This document shows, in pieces, positions 39,501 to 51,078 of a stretch of DNA of 64,000 nt. A program made the position numbers and the translations under genes. The stretch spans positions 55,920,966-55,984,965 of the forward strand of contig OW804094.1 in NCBI GenBank assembly GCA_942159475.1. Reading direction: 5' to 3'. The stretch is from Sthenelais limicola. Taxonomy: Eukaryota > Annelida > Polychaeta > Phyllodocida > Sigalionidae. The notes under the pieces are model-generated. The model did no database searches and had not been told where the DNA came from. It saw only the letters and a program-made list of their open reading frames with translations. Numbering within the stretch: the stretch's first letter is position 1; every line of letters starts with the position of its first letter.

Positions 39501-42500
39501 TTTCACGGGAAAACCTATTACATATGAAATATGAAACATGATCGTACGAAACGAGTGTGACAGTCACTCTTCAAATGCTACCATGACAATATGAAACATG
39601 TACGACGTATCGCACAATTTCTTAGAATAGTTTACCCTCGAGGCAACAAGATCATTGCTGTATTTTTTTTGTCAATTGAATTGCGATGTCGTCTTGATTT
39701 TTATTACGCTGGAAAAGTCCAAGTCCTATCTGGGAACAACAGCATCAAGTTTAAGATATAAAATAATATGAAATGTGGAGTGTAAATGACACAGAATATA
39801 TTTTTAAAACAAACCTTTATAATACCAGGACAATTAGGACCGATGAGACGAGACTTGCTTTGTCGGAGTAGATGATGTTTGACCTTGACCATGTCATGTT
39901 GAGGGATGCCCTCTGTGATGCACACGATAAGGGGAACTTCAGCAGTAATAGCTTCAATTATAGCCTTGGCGGCGAATTTTGGAGGCACATAGATAACCGT
40001 GGCATCGCAGTTTGTAGCATTCCTAGCCTAGGGAATAACAGAGAGGAGCCGTGATATACCGAAAACATTTAACATATATACTGGATTGGATATGCAATTA
40101 CTAACCCCTGATTTAAATTAGACAAGGCTCTTTATTATGTAGATATTATAATGTGTTTATAAGACGATAAACATGAGTTCTGGCAGATGTATAGCTCCCT
40201 CCGTTGATTTATTTGGCATAAATTTAGTAGCACTTGAAACGCCAAGTCAACTGGGATAGACTGGTTGGGTTCCAAACGTTGGTAGTTTTGTTTCTCTTTA
40301 TGTGCATGAGCGTGTCATCAGAGATGCAAGTCGGGACATGGCACAAAAATATTGAAATATTGAAAATTTTCGAGAATAGAAATCATTAAAGGTTAATAAC
40401 ATATATTCAATAAATTCCATTGAAAAAAACGGTGTATCCACAGTGGATTTTTTCAAGCGTTGCCTATCATCTGAAGCAATCATCATCTGAAGCAATCATC
40501 CGTACAATAATTTTTGCACAAATGATGTATTTGCCATCATTAACATATATCTATTATAATGTTTCTGAAATGTTTCTTATAATGTCTTCTATTGTCAATG
40601 GTTATATATGTAGGTTTCCGAGATATGGATTTTTTAAAGGCAAACGCTATTCACTGCAGCTTTTATTGCAGCTACTATTCACTCCCACTCACTGTGGCTA
40701 ATCTATGTACTAAAGTTAGATACCATTGCAACACACTTTGGACCATTTTTAAGCTAATTCCAGTGACAGAAAATCAGCAAATTAGTTTCATATATAATTG
40801 ATCATAACTCAGGTCAAAATCAATGGATTTTGAAAATTAAATTTGTTTACAGTATCCTTATAACTTGTAGAATCCATTTGTGGTAGTTATATCATTGTTT
40901 TCAGCATAAGAAAGCATGTACGCACGGCAAGGTACATATTTTGTTATCCACATTGGTCTTTGCAGCTTTGTAGTACCGAACTTCAAAGCCCCATAATTCA
41001 GAAACTAGCATGATGACCCATTATTTTTTTTTCCAGTTTCATGAACACAAATACGTCAAAAATCATATACTAAAGAATCAGAAAAATGACATTTATTTTC
41101 GATGGGGAAGAAAATAAAATTGTTTTTTAAAAAAAAATAGTGGTTTTTTTTTCGAGTAGATAAAATTGATGGTAAACAAGAATTTACAGGGGGATATATC
41201 CTGTTAAAAAGGTATGTGAGCACTACCTGTTCGACGGAGTCGAATACTGGTAATCCTAAGTGGTTCTTGCCGGCCTTCCCTGGGGATACACCTCCGACCA
41301 TGTTGGTTCCATATTCAATGGCTTGCTGGGAGTGAAATGTGCCCTGAAGAAAAATAGTAAAGTATCAATTTAGGTACACTATAATTATGGGAAGCGGGAT
41401 GGTAGTCGCTTTATAAAGATGGGGCAGGAATATCTTTAAGTTGGTATTCAAAGATGAATAAAGCTGTCATATCGAAAAGTGACCCCGTCGAAAAGTGACC
41501 CACCCATTTATGCAGAGAAATAAGGACATTTTTATACCATATTGAGCGTTCATTTGTCAGCAATTATGGAGCTGCATATCAACATGGAATGTGCTATAGC
41601 TGCCTAATATTGTCGCGCTAAAAGTTACACCTATTCACCTGGTACATTTTCATGCATGGTCCTATAACTACTGTGGCTGGTGACAATTGAGTTATTTATC
41701 ATCATTTAATAATAATTTTAAGTTTACATATGGAACAAATTTTAAGCTAAATATGGAACAAATTGCATTTGAGCATCAATATTTTAGAAAAATATATCAG
41801 GGACCTATGTTATTCGAATCTGTATTATCTATTATTCTCGTGTTGGAAACAAGTATAATAAACCCTTATTAACTATGAACAATTGTGGGCCATGCAGAAA
41901 CTTCCCGCTGACCCATGATTGCTAAAATTGCACTCATAACCACCTACAGTCACTCGGAGCAAACGCAGCCCATGCAGAAACTTCCCGCTGGACTGTGAAC
42001 GCTTAAATTGTACTACTAAAATGCACTCTAAAACAACAAACAACCACAAAAAGCGCGGCCATGTGGTAAGTTCTTCCTGACCGGTGAAACAGAAATAGAC
42101 ATTTCACCCAACATAACCATCATCAACCCTTCATCTCACCCCTTTTCCACATCCCTACCCTCACAAAATTTTATATATCGCATTTATGTATACTCTTTAG
42201 CATAAGCGTAAGTATCAAAAATACTAGCGGTAGCATTAGTGAATAGCTAGATACAGCAGTGGGCAGAATAACCATGGCAATTTTTATATGAATTAAACCC
42301 GTGAGCCTACGTCACAATTATGTTTCACTGTATTGTTTGACTTGCTGTATAAACATCCTAAATAATAATAATAAAAAAAAGACTTCATTCCGCATCCCGC
42401 ATCATATGACTAATTTGTTGGAAACCCATAACATATGTATATCAAATTATTGGTACATTGTCAAGAGATGACCCTCTCCTTCCAGGATATAAACATTAAT

Positions 42501-43946
42501 TAATACTGTTTGTGTAATGCCAGGCATTTAAAAAAAAAAAAAAATGTTTAAATAATTGCACTCAGTTGTAGACATGGCGATACATTTAATACAGAGAGCA
42601 TACAGCAATAGATGCAGTGAGTAGGTATAAATACAAATTGTCAAAAAATATTATAACAGTATACACTTACCTGTTTTCCAGTGAAGCCTTGGCAGATTAC
42701 TTTGGTGTTTTTACCAATGGCCAAATTGGGCCTGGATGCAGTGTAGCATGAGCGTACACCCAAACTCTGCAAGCCTTAAAATTGAAGAAAAAAATAATCA
42801 TTTAAGCAAACTGACATGGACGAAAAATAGTATATTGTGAACTCAGGTTTACCGGGATTGGGACTCGAATGGATCAAAATAATAATAGCTAATAAATCAT
42901 AGTAGGAGAACTGTATACTCGTCTCGTCCCATCCACGCACCAAACTGCTTCCCAATTTTAATGTCATGGGAATAACAGATCGATGATTGTTTGTAAGTAT
43001 ACTTGACCTGCTTCACTGCTTGTCCGGGCGGTTATCACTGAAGTTACGAACCTAACATTGTAGATCGGAAACCGAGCCGGGCGAGGTAGTATGGCCTTGG
43101 TAGCAAGTATTACCGGCCCTTTAATACTTCCACACAATAGACAATTCTGAATAAATTTAATTGATTGCTCTAATAGTGTAAGGGATGAAGCTAGAAGATA
43201 GCAGGTGTTTACTTTTAGGACTTTAAAGTTTAGACTGACTATACTACCTTTTTATTTTTTTAATTTCCTTTATCATTATGGCCCATATGACTATTATCAG
43301 TAATTTTAATAAGAAATTTCGTCACTGCCTTGAACAGTCTTGCTCTTGTGTTGGGGCTAAAATAGATACTAGATACTAATAGTACTAGACCCTAGTCTAG
43401 GCTAGAGTCAACGCCTAGAGTGTACAGTGCACTACAGACTAGCTAGGCCTAGCTACACTGTAGTGACAGTGTACCGAGTACTATAGCCCCCTACACTGGC
43501 ACTGCCAAGCACAAGCCCCAGTCCTACTAGCTCCTTCAGCGGATAATAATAAAAGTACAGTCTGAGTGATCAATCACAGAACCAAAAGACACATTACATT
43601 TTTGTCATTGAACGTGCGCGATTAGCATGCAAAATATGAAGCACCTTCGAACAAATTTATGACCGACATGACCCCATAGTCTAGTGACAACCCAGCCCCC
43701 TAGCCCAGACGTAGATTGGTTGGTCACCGCACAGCCACCTTCAGTGGCTTCACTCCAATGTCAATTACAACCTTGAGAATTTCATGTCAAACGCATGACA
43801 ATATGCATGCTTAGCGGATGCCGAATTAATTATAAACGTTAAAAGGACGTATTTGGATATTTTTAGAAGTATTCAATTAACGTTAGGAAATAAATACACC
43901 AATAATTACCAGACAACCGGCTGAAAATTCGCCCCGCAGCAGCCAT
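36548..43946 (-). CDS. SUCLG1: Succinyl-CoA ligase [ADP/GDP-forming] subunit alpha, mitochondrial
   Basis: Alpha subunit of the TCA-cycle enzyme interconverting succinyl-CoA and succinate with ATP or GTP formation in the mitochondrial matrix. Coding exons in transcript order: 43946-43910, 42774-42671, 41343-41227, 40027-39815, 38684-38627, 37864-37703, 37576-37503, 37170-36982, 36574-36548. They sum to 981 bp (326 residues plus TAG), all with GT..AG introns and matching phases. The N-terminus ([12 protein letters not shown]...) is Arg/Ser-rich and fits a mitochondrial presequence. Motifs: [18 protein letters not shown] and [10 protein letters not shown] (CoA-binding fold), [68 protein letters not shown], and [10 protein letters not shown] with the phosphorylated active-site His. 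Length is near the usual 330-346. Identity of the gene is certain; the first exon/presequence is slightly less so. Confidence 0.97.
40449..40500. repeat. Short tandem duplication in SUCLG1 intron
   Basis: CATCTGAAGCAATCAT occurs twice in tandem. Confidence 0.6.
41886..42010. repeat. Roughly 80-bp tandem duplication in SUCLG1 intron 2
   Basis: CCATGCAGAAACTTCCCGCTG occurs at about 41891 and about 41971 with similar sequence after each (TTAAATTG / CTAAAATTGCAC). Confidence 0.7.
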
Positions 43947-44045
43947 AGTGGAAGATTGACTTATCCCATAGGTCAACGTGAACGGAAGCGGAAATCGAAC
44001 TTCTCCTCGAATCAAATCTCTCGTTACAATCATCAGGAACACAAG
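43947..44045. promoter_or_regulatory. Possible bidirectional promoter of SUCLG1
   Basis: Only 99 bases separate the SUCLG1 ATG (minus) from a plus-strand ATG at 44046 within ACAAGATGGCCGCG, which resembles a YY1-type initiator. Compact head-to-head spacing is common for housekeeping genes. No TATA box is seen. Confidence 0.4.
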
Positions 44046-44060
44046 ATGGCCGCGAATCAG
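44046..44060 (+). CDS. Possible first coding exon of a head-to-head gene
   Basis: ATG in good context encodes MAANQ and runs straight into GTAAAC, a passable donor (phase 0). No matching downstream exon was identified, so the gene identity is unknown. It may be a short upstream ORF or chance. Confidence 0.25.
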
Positions 44061-45248
44061 GTAAACATTCACGCACCTTTACAGATTATTATGATTCTTA
44101 CCGTTTTAAACCATTTATGTCGTTATTTAGTTTGAAGGAGTCGCCATAGGAATTAGTTATATTGTATTTATGAGCGACGACTTTGGATTAACCCGATTTC
44201 GTTTTTGTTTGTAAGATAAGCTTGTGTGTATATATATATTACCCAAGAGGCAAGACTCGAGAGGGTCATCCCTCGGTAACTTTGAGTTTGAAGACTTGGT
44301 CTGTTTTTTCGTATCGCTATTCGGAAATGGTAAGCTTCATTCAAGTTTCATTTATCGAATACGGTGTCTTTCTTTTCCTGTGTCCATTAATATCCAATGT
44401 CTACACAATATCAATTAGATTTAAATTAGACATGACTATACTATTGAGAGCACCTAGTATACTAGTACTACTAGTAGCCTATACTGGCTATACTACGAGT
44501 ACTCTAACTTGAAAAACAAGAAAAACTACATAAGAAGGTTGAGTTGTCAGTAGAGGCTAACACCTCTAGGCCCACTATACTATAGTATACTAGTATAGAG
44601 CCGAGAGGGTGACACTGTCACTGAGAGGTAACTCGAGAATGACACGAAGTTTGATGTATCGCTATCAGTATCTTTTATTTCAATTTATCTAATATGAATT
44701 CACCGATTAATTCAATTATTGTTTCCGCTAGGTTAGTGAGAAGTTAGAGACTCATTGATCGAAAACTATCGTCAGTTTGCGTGTCTTGATACTTTTTTCT
44801 TTCTGTCTCCATTAAAAAAATGATTAAAAAAATGATGAGTATTAGGCTAAAGCAGGAAGCCTAGCCTCCTAGAGTCCTAGGAAAAGAGTAGGCCTACATT
44901 TCACTTTTTCAAAACATAAATTATTGAATATTGTTGTTGGGAAATGACCCCCCCCCCCCCCCCCCCACGCGTTCATGAAAGGTGGTTTTTTAAAAGTTAC
45001 CCCATACCTGGTTTTCGGCTTGTATAAACTGAAACACCTAATTTTTCTTTTGCCTAATCAATTAATGCAAGTCTATTCAAACCTATCCTGTCTATTACTT
45101 AGTTGGTCCATTACTATTAGCCAGATATCAAGAAGCATATCATCATATGAACCAAACTAAGATAAAAAGGGAAATACATGTTAAAAGTATTGCCTAACGT
45201 ACCAAGAATACCGTACTGAATCACATGGATACCTAATGCACAATGGAG
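44061..45248. other. Stretch with two diverged copies of a ~100-bp segment
   Basis: A segment with GTATCGCTAT and TGTCTCCATTAA-like words near 44280-44390 recurs, diverged, near 44630-44815. No coding exon is convincing, although 44252-44330 ends in a GTAAGC donor-like site. Confidence 0.35.
44941..44967. repeat. Poly-C tract
   Basis: About 19 consecutive C. Confidence 0.9.
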
Positions 45249-45340
45249 GTTTGTAATCGATCAAGACGTAGCGTCAAATCGCACGACACCTCAAAGGGGT
45301 GGAGTGCAATTTGACCCGACGTCTCGATTGATTACAAAAC
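45249..45340. repeat. Foldback inverted repeat, ~44-bp arms
   Basis: GTTTGTAATCGATCAAGACG on the left is inverted on the right (CGTCTCGATTGATTACAAAAC) with a few mismatches. The loop is about 4 bases. Confidence 0.75.
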
Positions 45341-45443
45341 GAACAGAGTGCTATCGTGTAATTATTACGTACTAAATCAACAACAGAACTCAATTTTAAT
45401 AGTATTTTACCTTGGTTTCCATCGATCTTGTGGATATTTGGCT

Positions 45444-45467
45444 CAAATAGCACATAGGTGCTATTTG
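45444..45467. repeat. 10-bp perfect hairpin
   Basis: CAAATAGCAC, a 4-base loop, then GTGCTATTTG. CAAATAGCACCCCT recurs just downstream at 45475. Confidence 0.7.
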
Positions 45468-45799
45468 ACTTTTCAAATAGCACCCCTGACTAGCACCCCT
45501 CGAAATTACATACGTATGTAATAAGAATCCATACCAAACCCTACGAACTATTTCATTTTAAATCTGGACATTGTTATGCTAGGTGTTGTCAGTAAGAAAT
45601 TGTTTGATACATTTTATGACAATACATTCAATTTTACATGTGTGACTTGACGCCAAAATCAATTTTAGTCATAGAGACATGTACACTATACCACGATCGG
45701 GGGTTGTACACGCTGCAAATGAGTGAACACATGCCATCGTGTTTTGTTGAATGGATCCACGCGTGAAAATATGAACTCTTTTTGGCCTAAATCTAAGAA

Positions 45800-45931
45800 G
45801 CATTCTCATTGGTTGAGGTTAGGCTCGCTCATGACGTCATGCCTATTCGTGACGTCATATGCCGTACATTTCGTCGTAGATTAGCCAATCAGTTGTATAC
45901 TTGTCTAGCGCTTTGGTATCAAAAAACCAAT
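45800..45931 (+). promoter_or_regulatory. Candidate promoter with two CRE sites and CCAAT boxes
   Basis: Two full CRE palindromes TGACGTCA (45832-45839 and 45850-45857), an inverted CCAAT (ATTGG 45808-45812) and a direct CCAAT (45885-45889) lie within 130 bases upstream of an ATG at 45932. The arrangement is typical of a TATA-less CREB/NF-Y promoter. Confidence 0.45.
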
Positions 45932-45959
45932 ATGGCGGGTCATCGGAGAGAGAAGCGAG
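45932..45959 (+). CDS. Candidate first coding exon behind the CRE promoter
   Basis: ATG in AATATGGCGGG (YY1/Kozak-like) encodes MAGHRREKR and is followed by G/GTAAAT, a usable phase-1 donor. Downstream exons are not established; a possible one is at 51003-51078. The product is unknown. Confidence 0.3.
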
Positions 45960-46015
45960 GTAAATAAATAGTTTGTTTCTTCAATTCATTTTAAAACATG
46001 ACATCGTGGTATAAA

Positions 46016-46169
46016 AATAGGATGTAACTCGGTTAGTTTCTGACTTACTATACACGATGCCCACTCGTTTTTTTCGACCGGGCATCTCACAAGTGAGATG
46101 CCTGGTCGAAAAAAAACGAGTGGGCATCGTGTACAGTAAGTCAGAAACCAACCTCGTTACATCCTATCA
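46016..46169. repeat. Near-perfect 76-bp-arm palindrome (foldback element)
   Basis: The left arm (from ATAGGATGTAACTCGG to GGGCATCTCAC) is the reverse complement of the right arm with only a handful of mismatches. The spacer is just AA at about 46092. Outer bases (ATGACAT / ATGTGTCAT) extend the symmetry weakly. It would form a long hairpin in RNA or a cruciform in DNA. Confidence 0.9.
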
Positions 46170-46509
46170 TAATGTGTCATTTCAAAGAGCATTTCATACT
46201 TTAACAAAAATTTAATACATGTTTAGCTCTATCTCCAAAAGAAACTTGACTGTGCTTCAAGGAATAGAGGCCTACTTCATTTGTAAAATGCAAAATGTCC
46301 TCATTTTTTAAAAGGCGATTATACAAGAACTACTGCATGCAGAATCAAGTGGCTGATATCAATTAATAGATAATTATGTGCCCTACACATGGTTTTATTT
46401 GACCTAAGATGTAGGTGCATTATTCTCAGACTTTTATGCAAAAAACCTAAAAAAGTCAGAAAAATTGGTGGCCATCTTGCGTTTTCTCAGCAAATATAGG
46501 TGAGCGCAA

Positions 46510-46662
46510 GTGGCATCCACCATGAGTTTAATCAGTTTTGGTCAGGCTAAAATCCTCCAGGCCCTCTCAGCTTTCCCACCCTTGATATAACATTCCATGT
46601 GTTGATAAGGGTGTAAAGCAACCAATCGCACTCACTCACTCACAACCCATGGTGGATGCCAC
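46510..46662. mobile_element. Small inverted-repeat element, 15-bp perfect ends
   Basis: GTGGCATCCACCATG and CATGGTGGATGCCAC are exact inverted repeats 153 bp apart end to end. No target duplication was seen. It is MITE-like. Confidence 0.55.
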
Positions 46663-46858
46663 CCTCTAACATTCCGTACCTCCTATAGTAAAATTTGAAA
46701 TTCTGCCTCTAGTCTATATGGAAATAGGCCTGATAAAGCTTTGGGTAGTTGGGCATTGAACAATATTCTTGAGAGATGAAGTGACCGTCATAATCAAATC
46801 CACATGATAAGCAAGGACTTGACACATTACAGCCTACAGGGTGTCTTGATTGCCTCTC

Positions 46859-46877
46859 CCCCCCCCCCCCCCCCCCC
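46859..46877. repeat. Poly-C tract
   Basis: About 18 consecutive C. Confidence 0.9.
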
Positions 46878-47185
46878 GCCCGCTCCAAGAAATGCCTAAA
46901 TATTCAGTAATTTTTCCTCATTTAGCTCCATTAGGCGTTCATTGTTTTTAACATACGGTATGTTTCCATACCACCACAAATAATGGAATGCTTTAGATTC
47001 GTGCCAACACACGAGATGGCGCTATGGCATGATAATACAGATACTAGAGGGTGCCATGACATGGGTGGGGAAGCTTAGAAATACCGGTATCCAAGTCCAC
47101 CTCCATAGCCATAGGCGAACGTTTAGGGGTGAAATATCCTCTGCACATACATATATATATACACATTATATATTCTACGTATTAT

Positions 47186-48136
47186 GTAGAATTTTTGTTT
47201 GCCATTCTATATATATATATGGTCCAGTCCTACGAAATGGGCCCATACCCTTTGCCCCTCTATGCCTCATATCTCAGTGTAATATGTATGCATATTAAAA
47301 CAAATCATACTGACCGATTCCTCTTGGCATGATAATTCTTCTGATATATACTTTGTCATAGGGCTGATGGATATTTTATGGGTTAAAACCCTTTACAATC
47401 AATATTTTCGTAAAAAAAATGTCAATGATTAAACATTTGGAAGCTGGGGATTCAGAAATTTATATCTATTCATGATGTGTATATCTGATTAATTTTGCTC
47501 CGTCACCAGGTTCGAATTTTAATGCATTTTAGTATCTCAATTTTCTCGATTTTTTTTTTAAAAAAAGGGGGCAAACAAAATAACATTTAGTTTTTGGGGA
47601 TTTTTACTTCTCACATGTTTCTCATTTTTATGCAATTGAAATATACCATCTACAACTAATATAAATTGATTGGGCAATCAATTCTCTTGTTGTCTGTGCA
47701 ACATGAATGGTTTGAACAGATATGAGAGAGGAAAAACATCTGTTTTTACGTCACATGTTTTTACGTCGCAACATTTACTTATAAAAGCAAAACTATTTAA
47801 GATAGAAAGTTGTAACGTGCACCAATCAAACCGCAAAATCGTCAGAAAATTGATCATACTCAGAATGTGTTTAGATAAGAAATGAGATAAATATTTCATA
47901 CTTTTACACAAACACAGAGTTCTTCCTTTCTTGTTTGTGTGAAACATTTGGGTGGCGCATTTTTCATCAATAGCAAACATGGAGGCGTGTGCGATGCTAG
48001 AAAATGGCTTCAAGAATCCAATCTTGGAGGTTGGAGCAGCTCAAATTTGGTTTACTAATAGTAAACCGAATTCGAACTGCTGGAGGGAGGAGCTCAGAAG
48101 TGAGTGCTGTGGAGTAGAATTTTGTTTGCCATTCTA
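47186..48136. repeat. Segment bounded by a 23-24-bp direct repeat
   Basis: GTAGAATTTTTGTTTGCCAT at 47186 and GTAGAATTTTGTTTGCCAT at 48114 are near-identical direct repeats (24 and 23 bp including TCTA) flanking about 900 bp. This could be a target duplication or a terminal repeat of an unrecognised insertion, or an internal duplication. ORFs inside show no known domain. Confidence 0.45.
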
Positions 48137-48967
48137 GTTTCTGTCCGCGGAGGCTTCGCTTTTTACTGTACGCCTCTCAAGTGTTGGACATTTTTAGGGT
48201 ACTGGTTCCAGATTCATTTTATACGTACGCTATAGTTAGTATTGTAGGTTTTCTGACAGCTGAAATTAAAACATGATGACGTGATAAATGTTGGTTGTAT
48301 TAATGATATAGATGATGACAATGTATTACTGTAAACATGTCAGGTATATATGACTAACCAACTTTATCAATAACGAATCACGATGATAGTAGTACTTAAT
48401 AATGATATGTGATCATCTAATCTATCTTGAATAATATCATGCTCCAAAATCTGAATCCTTCCATACTTTCATTTCTCCCAAGGAATAAACATCATTATTT
48501 AACCTCTAGAGTGAGGGATTTTAAAACATCTAAGAGAAAACTATGCACTGAGTGACCGTAAGGAAAATTTGTATCCCTAACTCGAAGTAATAAGAAACTG
48601 GGAAAGCTGAACAAACACTGGCATGATGGTTATTGGAGCTCCGATGTATAACTCAAAGGCATATTACCATGGAGTGTTTGAGTTGGCCTATTGGGCTATT
48701 TCCCCTAGCTGGTAGGCACTATCTCTGCTTACTGAAACCCAATACTAGGCAGATCATAGAGCGGATCCCAATTGATTAGCATGCTTAATCTATAACGAGC
48801 TCGCTTAGATGAACTTACTCCTGCCCGACTCGACTACGTTTTAGTTTTATAGTATCATCTACAACATGTTCTGAAACACTTTTCCCGTTATTTAAAGTTA
48901 CAGTATTCTTTGTACGCTTTGCACATTGCTCTAGTCCTGTGTGCATTAAGCATTTTTCGTGTATTAA
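48137..48967. other. Non-coding stretch without recognised features
   Basis: AT-rich. Nothing is supported here. Confidence 0.4.
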
Positions 48968-50035
48968 ATAATTTTATTTTCTGTTTTTGTTCTTATAGTT
49001 GTTTTTCTCACTTTTAATGACTGCCCACCATCCCGCCCTGCTTCCTCCACTCTCTCTTCCTATTCCTATTCTTATTGTGTACTACCTGCTCCCCACAGTA
49101 CTGCCGTCGCCGCTACTGTGGAAGCAGGGAGGGAAGCATGAGCCTACTAACCACATGCATGTATGCACTAGAGTGAGGAGTTGTTGAAGCTATGTAAACA
49201 TGGGGGGACTGAGTGACAGGTAGAGGGTGCATGAATGTTTTCAAAATAGCATTGCGGGACCATGAATGCAGTAGTTTTTCCAGACAAAAGGGTAGCTAAC
49301 TAAGTCAAGTTTCTCTCAGATGAATTACAGGTCGCCACTTACAGGGAAAACGTTAAAAAGAAGGCCATAAGTATGGGTCGTGTATATATGGGGAGTGGAC
49401 GCTGATGGGTTGGGTAATGTCACAAATCGTTGATGTAGGCTTATCCGCCCACAGAGGGCGGGTCGGTCACATCTCGTCCAGATATTTTGCCTGCTAACTA
49501 CAGGACATTTTATTTTCTGTTTTTGTTCTATTTATAGGTGTCGTTTTTCTCATTTTCAATGACACTGCCCACCACCCTCCCTGCTCTCCCTCCCTCCTAC
49601 CTTAAAATGCATTTGTTTTAGTGTCTAATACACTGCCCTGCCTCGCACCCTAACGCGAGGCAGGACAGACAGCGGTAGTGGTGGAGGCTGGACGTACAGG
49701 AGTACATGAATGTGTGAGCTATGTAAACATGGCACGCATTTACGAACAGGGAGAGACAGCATGAATGTTTTCAAATCAGGGTTCGTCTACCACAACTGCA
49801 TTACTTCCTCCCATCAAAAAGGCAGGAAAATGATATAAGTTGCCATATCCAGGGAATGACCATAGTTTGGAACGTGATAGTAGTAAACCAGCAAACACAG
49901 CCAGAAGTATGGGTTCCTACTAGATGGGAATTGACTCAAGATGGCTTGGGCGAAGGAAGGAATTGAGTTGGGTGGCTATCCACCTCTTACAGAGGGCGGG
50001 TCAGTCACTTCTCGTCAACTATCACATTTATTCAT
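48968..50035. repeat. Two tandem diverged ~0.53-kb repeat units
   Basis: Unit 1 (about 48968-49506) and unit 2 (about 49507-50035) share, in order, ATTTTATTTTCTGTTTTTG, a TGACNCTGCCCACCA segment, GAGCTATGTAAACATGG, ATGAATGTTTTCAAA, AAGTATGGGT and AGAGGGCGGGTC(G/A)GTCAC. A third, more diverged copy lies at about 60920-61550. No ORF is conserved among the copies. Confidence 0.7.
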
Positions 50036-50072
50036 TGGAATGACACTTTATAACATTTCTGAAGCAGGTTCC

Positions 50073-50110
50073 CCTGATGAAGGTCCTGGATAGGACCAAC
50101 ACGTCGGACG
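50073..50110 (+). ncRNA. Hammerhead-ribozyme-like remnant
   Basis: CTGATGA is followed by a GGTCC/GGACC stem with a 6-base loop, then CAACACGTC where an active hammerhead core would have GAAACGTC. CTGATGA-stem-GAAA cores are known in Penelope-like retroelements. The damaged core predicts inactivity. Confidence 0.35.
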
Positions 50111-51002
50111 CTCAGATACTCTTAGTAAATATGCAATATATAATAGAAAAAACCTGCATCGCGTCTCCTCTAAAACATTATACCGTATTTAAAAATCGGC
50201 GAAGAATCAACCGGTTGGTAGTATTGACTCCCAATATTGTTAACCTGTTAGTCATTTTAATATAACGGATAATATTTGAGTGAAAATATTGACGTGGCAG
50301 CTGTTGAACAGATAATATAGCAATCCTTATGACTGATCTGGGAAAAGATTGACTCTGTTTTCAGGAGTTAGTTCATTTGAGTAATGACCTTTTCACGTCT
50401 GTTATAATGACTGATTCTTCGAGTGAAAAAAATCCCTTAAAGTCCTACGGACTATCAGTTAATAGATCTATCTATTTTCTTCATCCTTGTCAACACTTCC
50501 AAACTAGTTAAACTTGGGCAGATGTGTTTGTGTCTATTAAGTTGATAGATCACGCTATTTCTGTGGGAAAATAACGCCATAGGCCGGTGATTTAGAATTT
50601 CAATTAAAATCTAAGCATGTTCCCCTGTTATAAATTGTTCCTGTTCTCTTATCAGCCACCAGCTGTTTAACTGAATTATGCTCCTGCTGATAATTGTCCA
50701 TTATGTCTCAAGAAAGAGATTGATTGTTATTGATAGCAGCCAAAGCATGGATGGTAGTTAGCAGCCAAGAAGGATTATGAGGATTGAACGCGGAAGCGAG
50801 CTGCCGAATACCTGAAGACCCTGGTGTTCCTTAAGGTCATTAAGCTGGGGCTAATCTCAAACATTGTTATGAATTAACTCTGTGTCGCCTAGCTTTAAGG
50901 AACCATTCTCTTTAATGCTTGAATGGGGAACAAACATGGCGAGATATGTCTGAGCAGTCTCCTTCATTATACGTAATAATTCACTCATTTTTTCGGCTGC
51001 AG

Positions 51003-51078
51003 TTACGACCATGAGGTCCATGCCATTTGGGTCATTTATAAGCTGGAAGAAATGGAAAGAGATGCAAAAAGTAGACCC
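51003..51078 (+). CDS. Candidate internal exon (weak)
   Basis: A 76-bp segment is bounded by TTTTTTCGGCTGCAG and GTGAGT, both good splice signals, and is open in two frames. One gives YDHEVHAIWVIYKLEEMERD. No homology is recognised and the parent gene is not established. Confidence 0.25.

Noticed and set aside
44222..44512. 96-codon ORF and an exon-like segment ending at GTAAGC (44331)
   Set aside because: The segment has a diverged partner at 44630-44815, pointing to a repeat rather than an exon; no phase-compatible neighbours.
47952..48137. 61-codon ORF with MEACAMLENGFKNPILEVG
   Set aside because: No recognised homology; it lies within the direct-repeat-bounded segment and its end coincides with the repeat copy.
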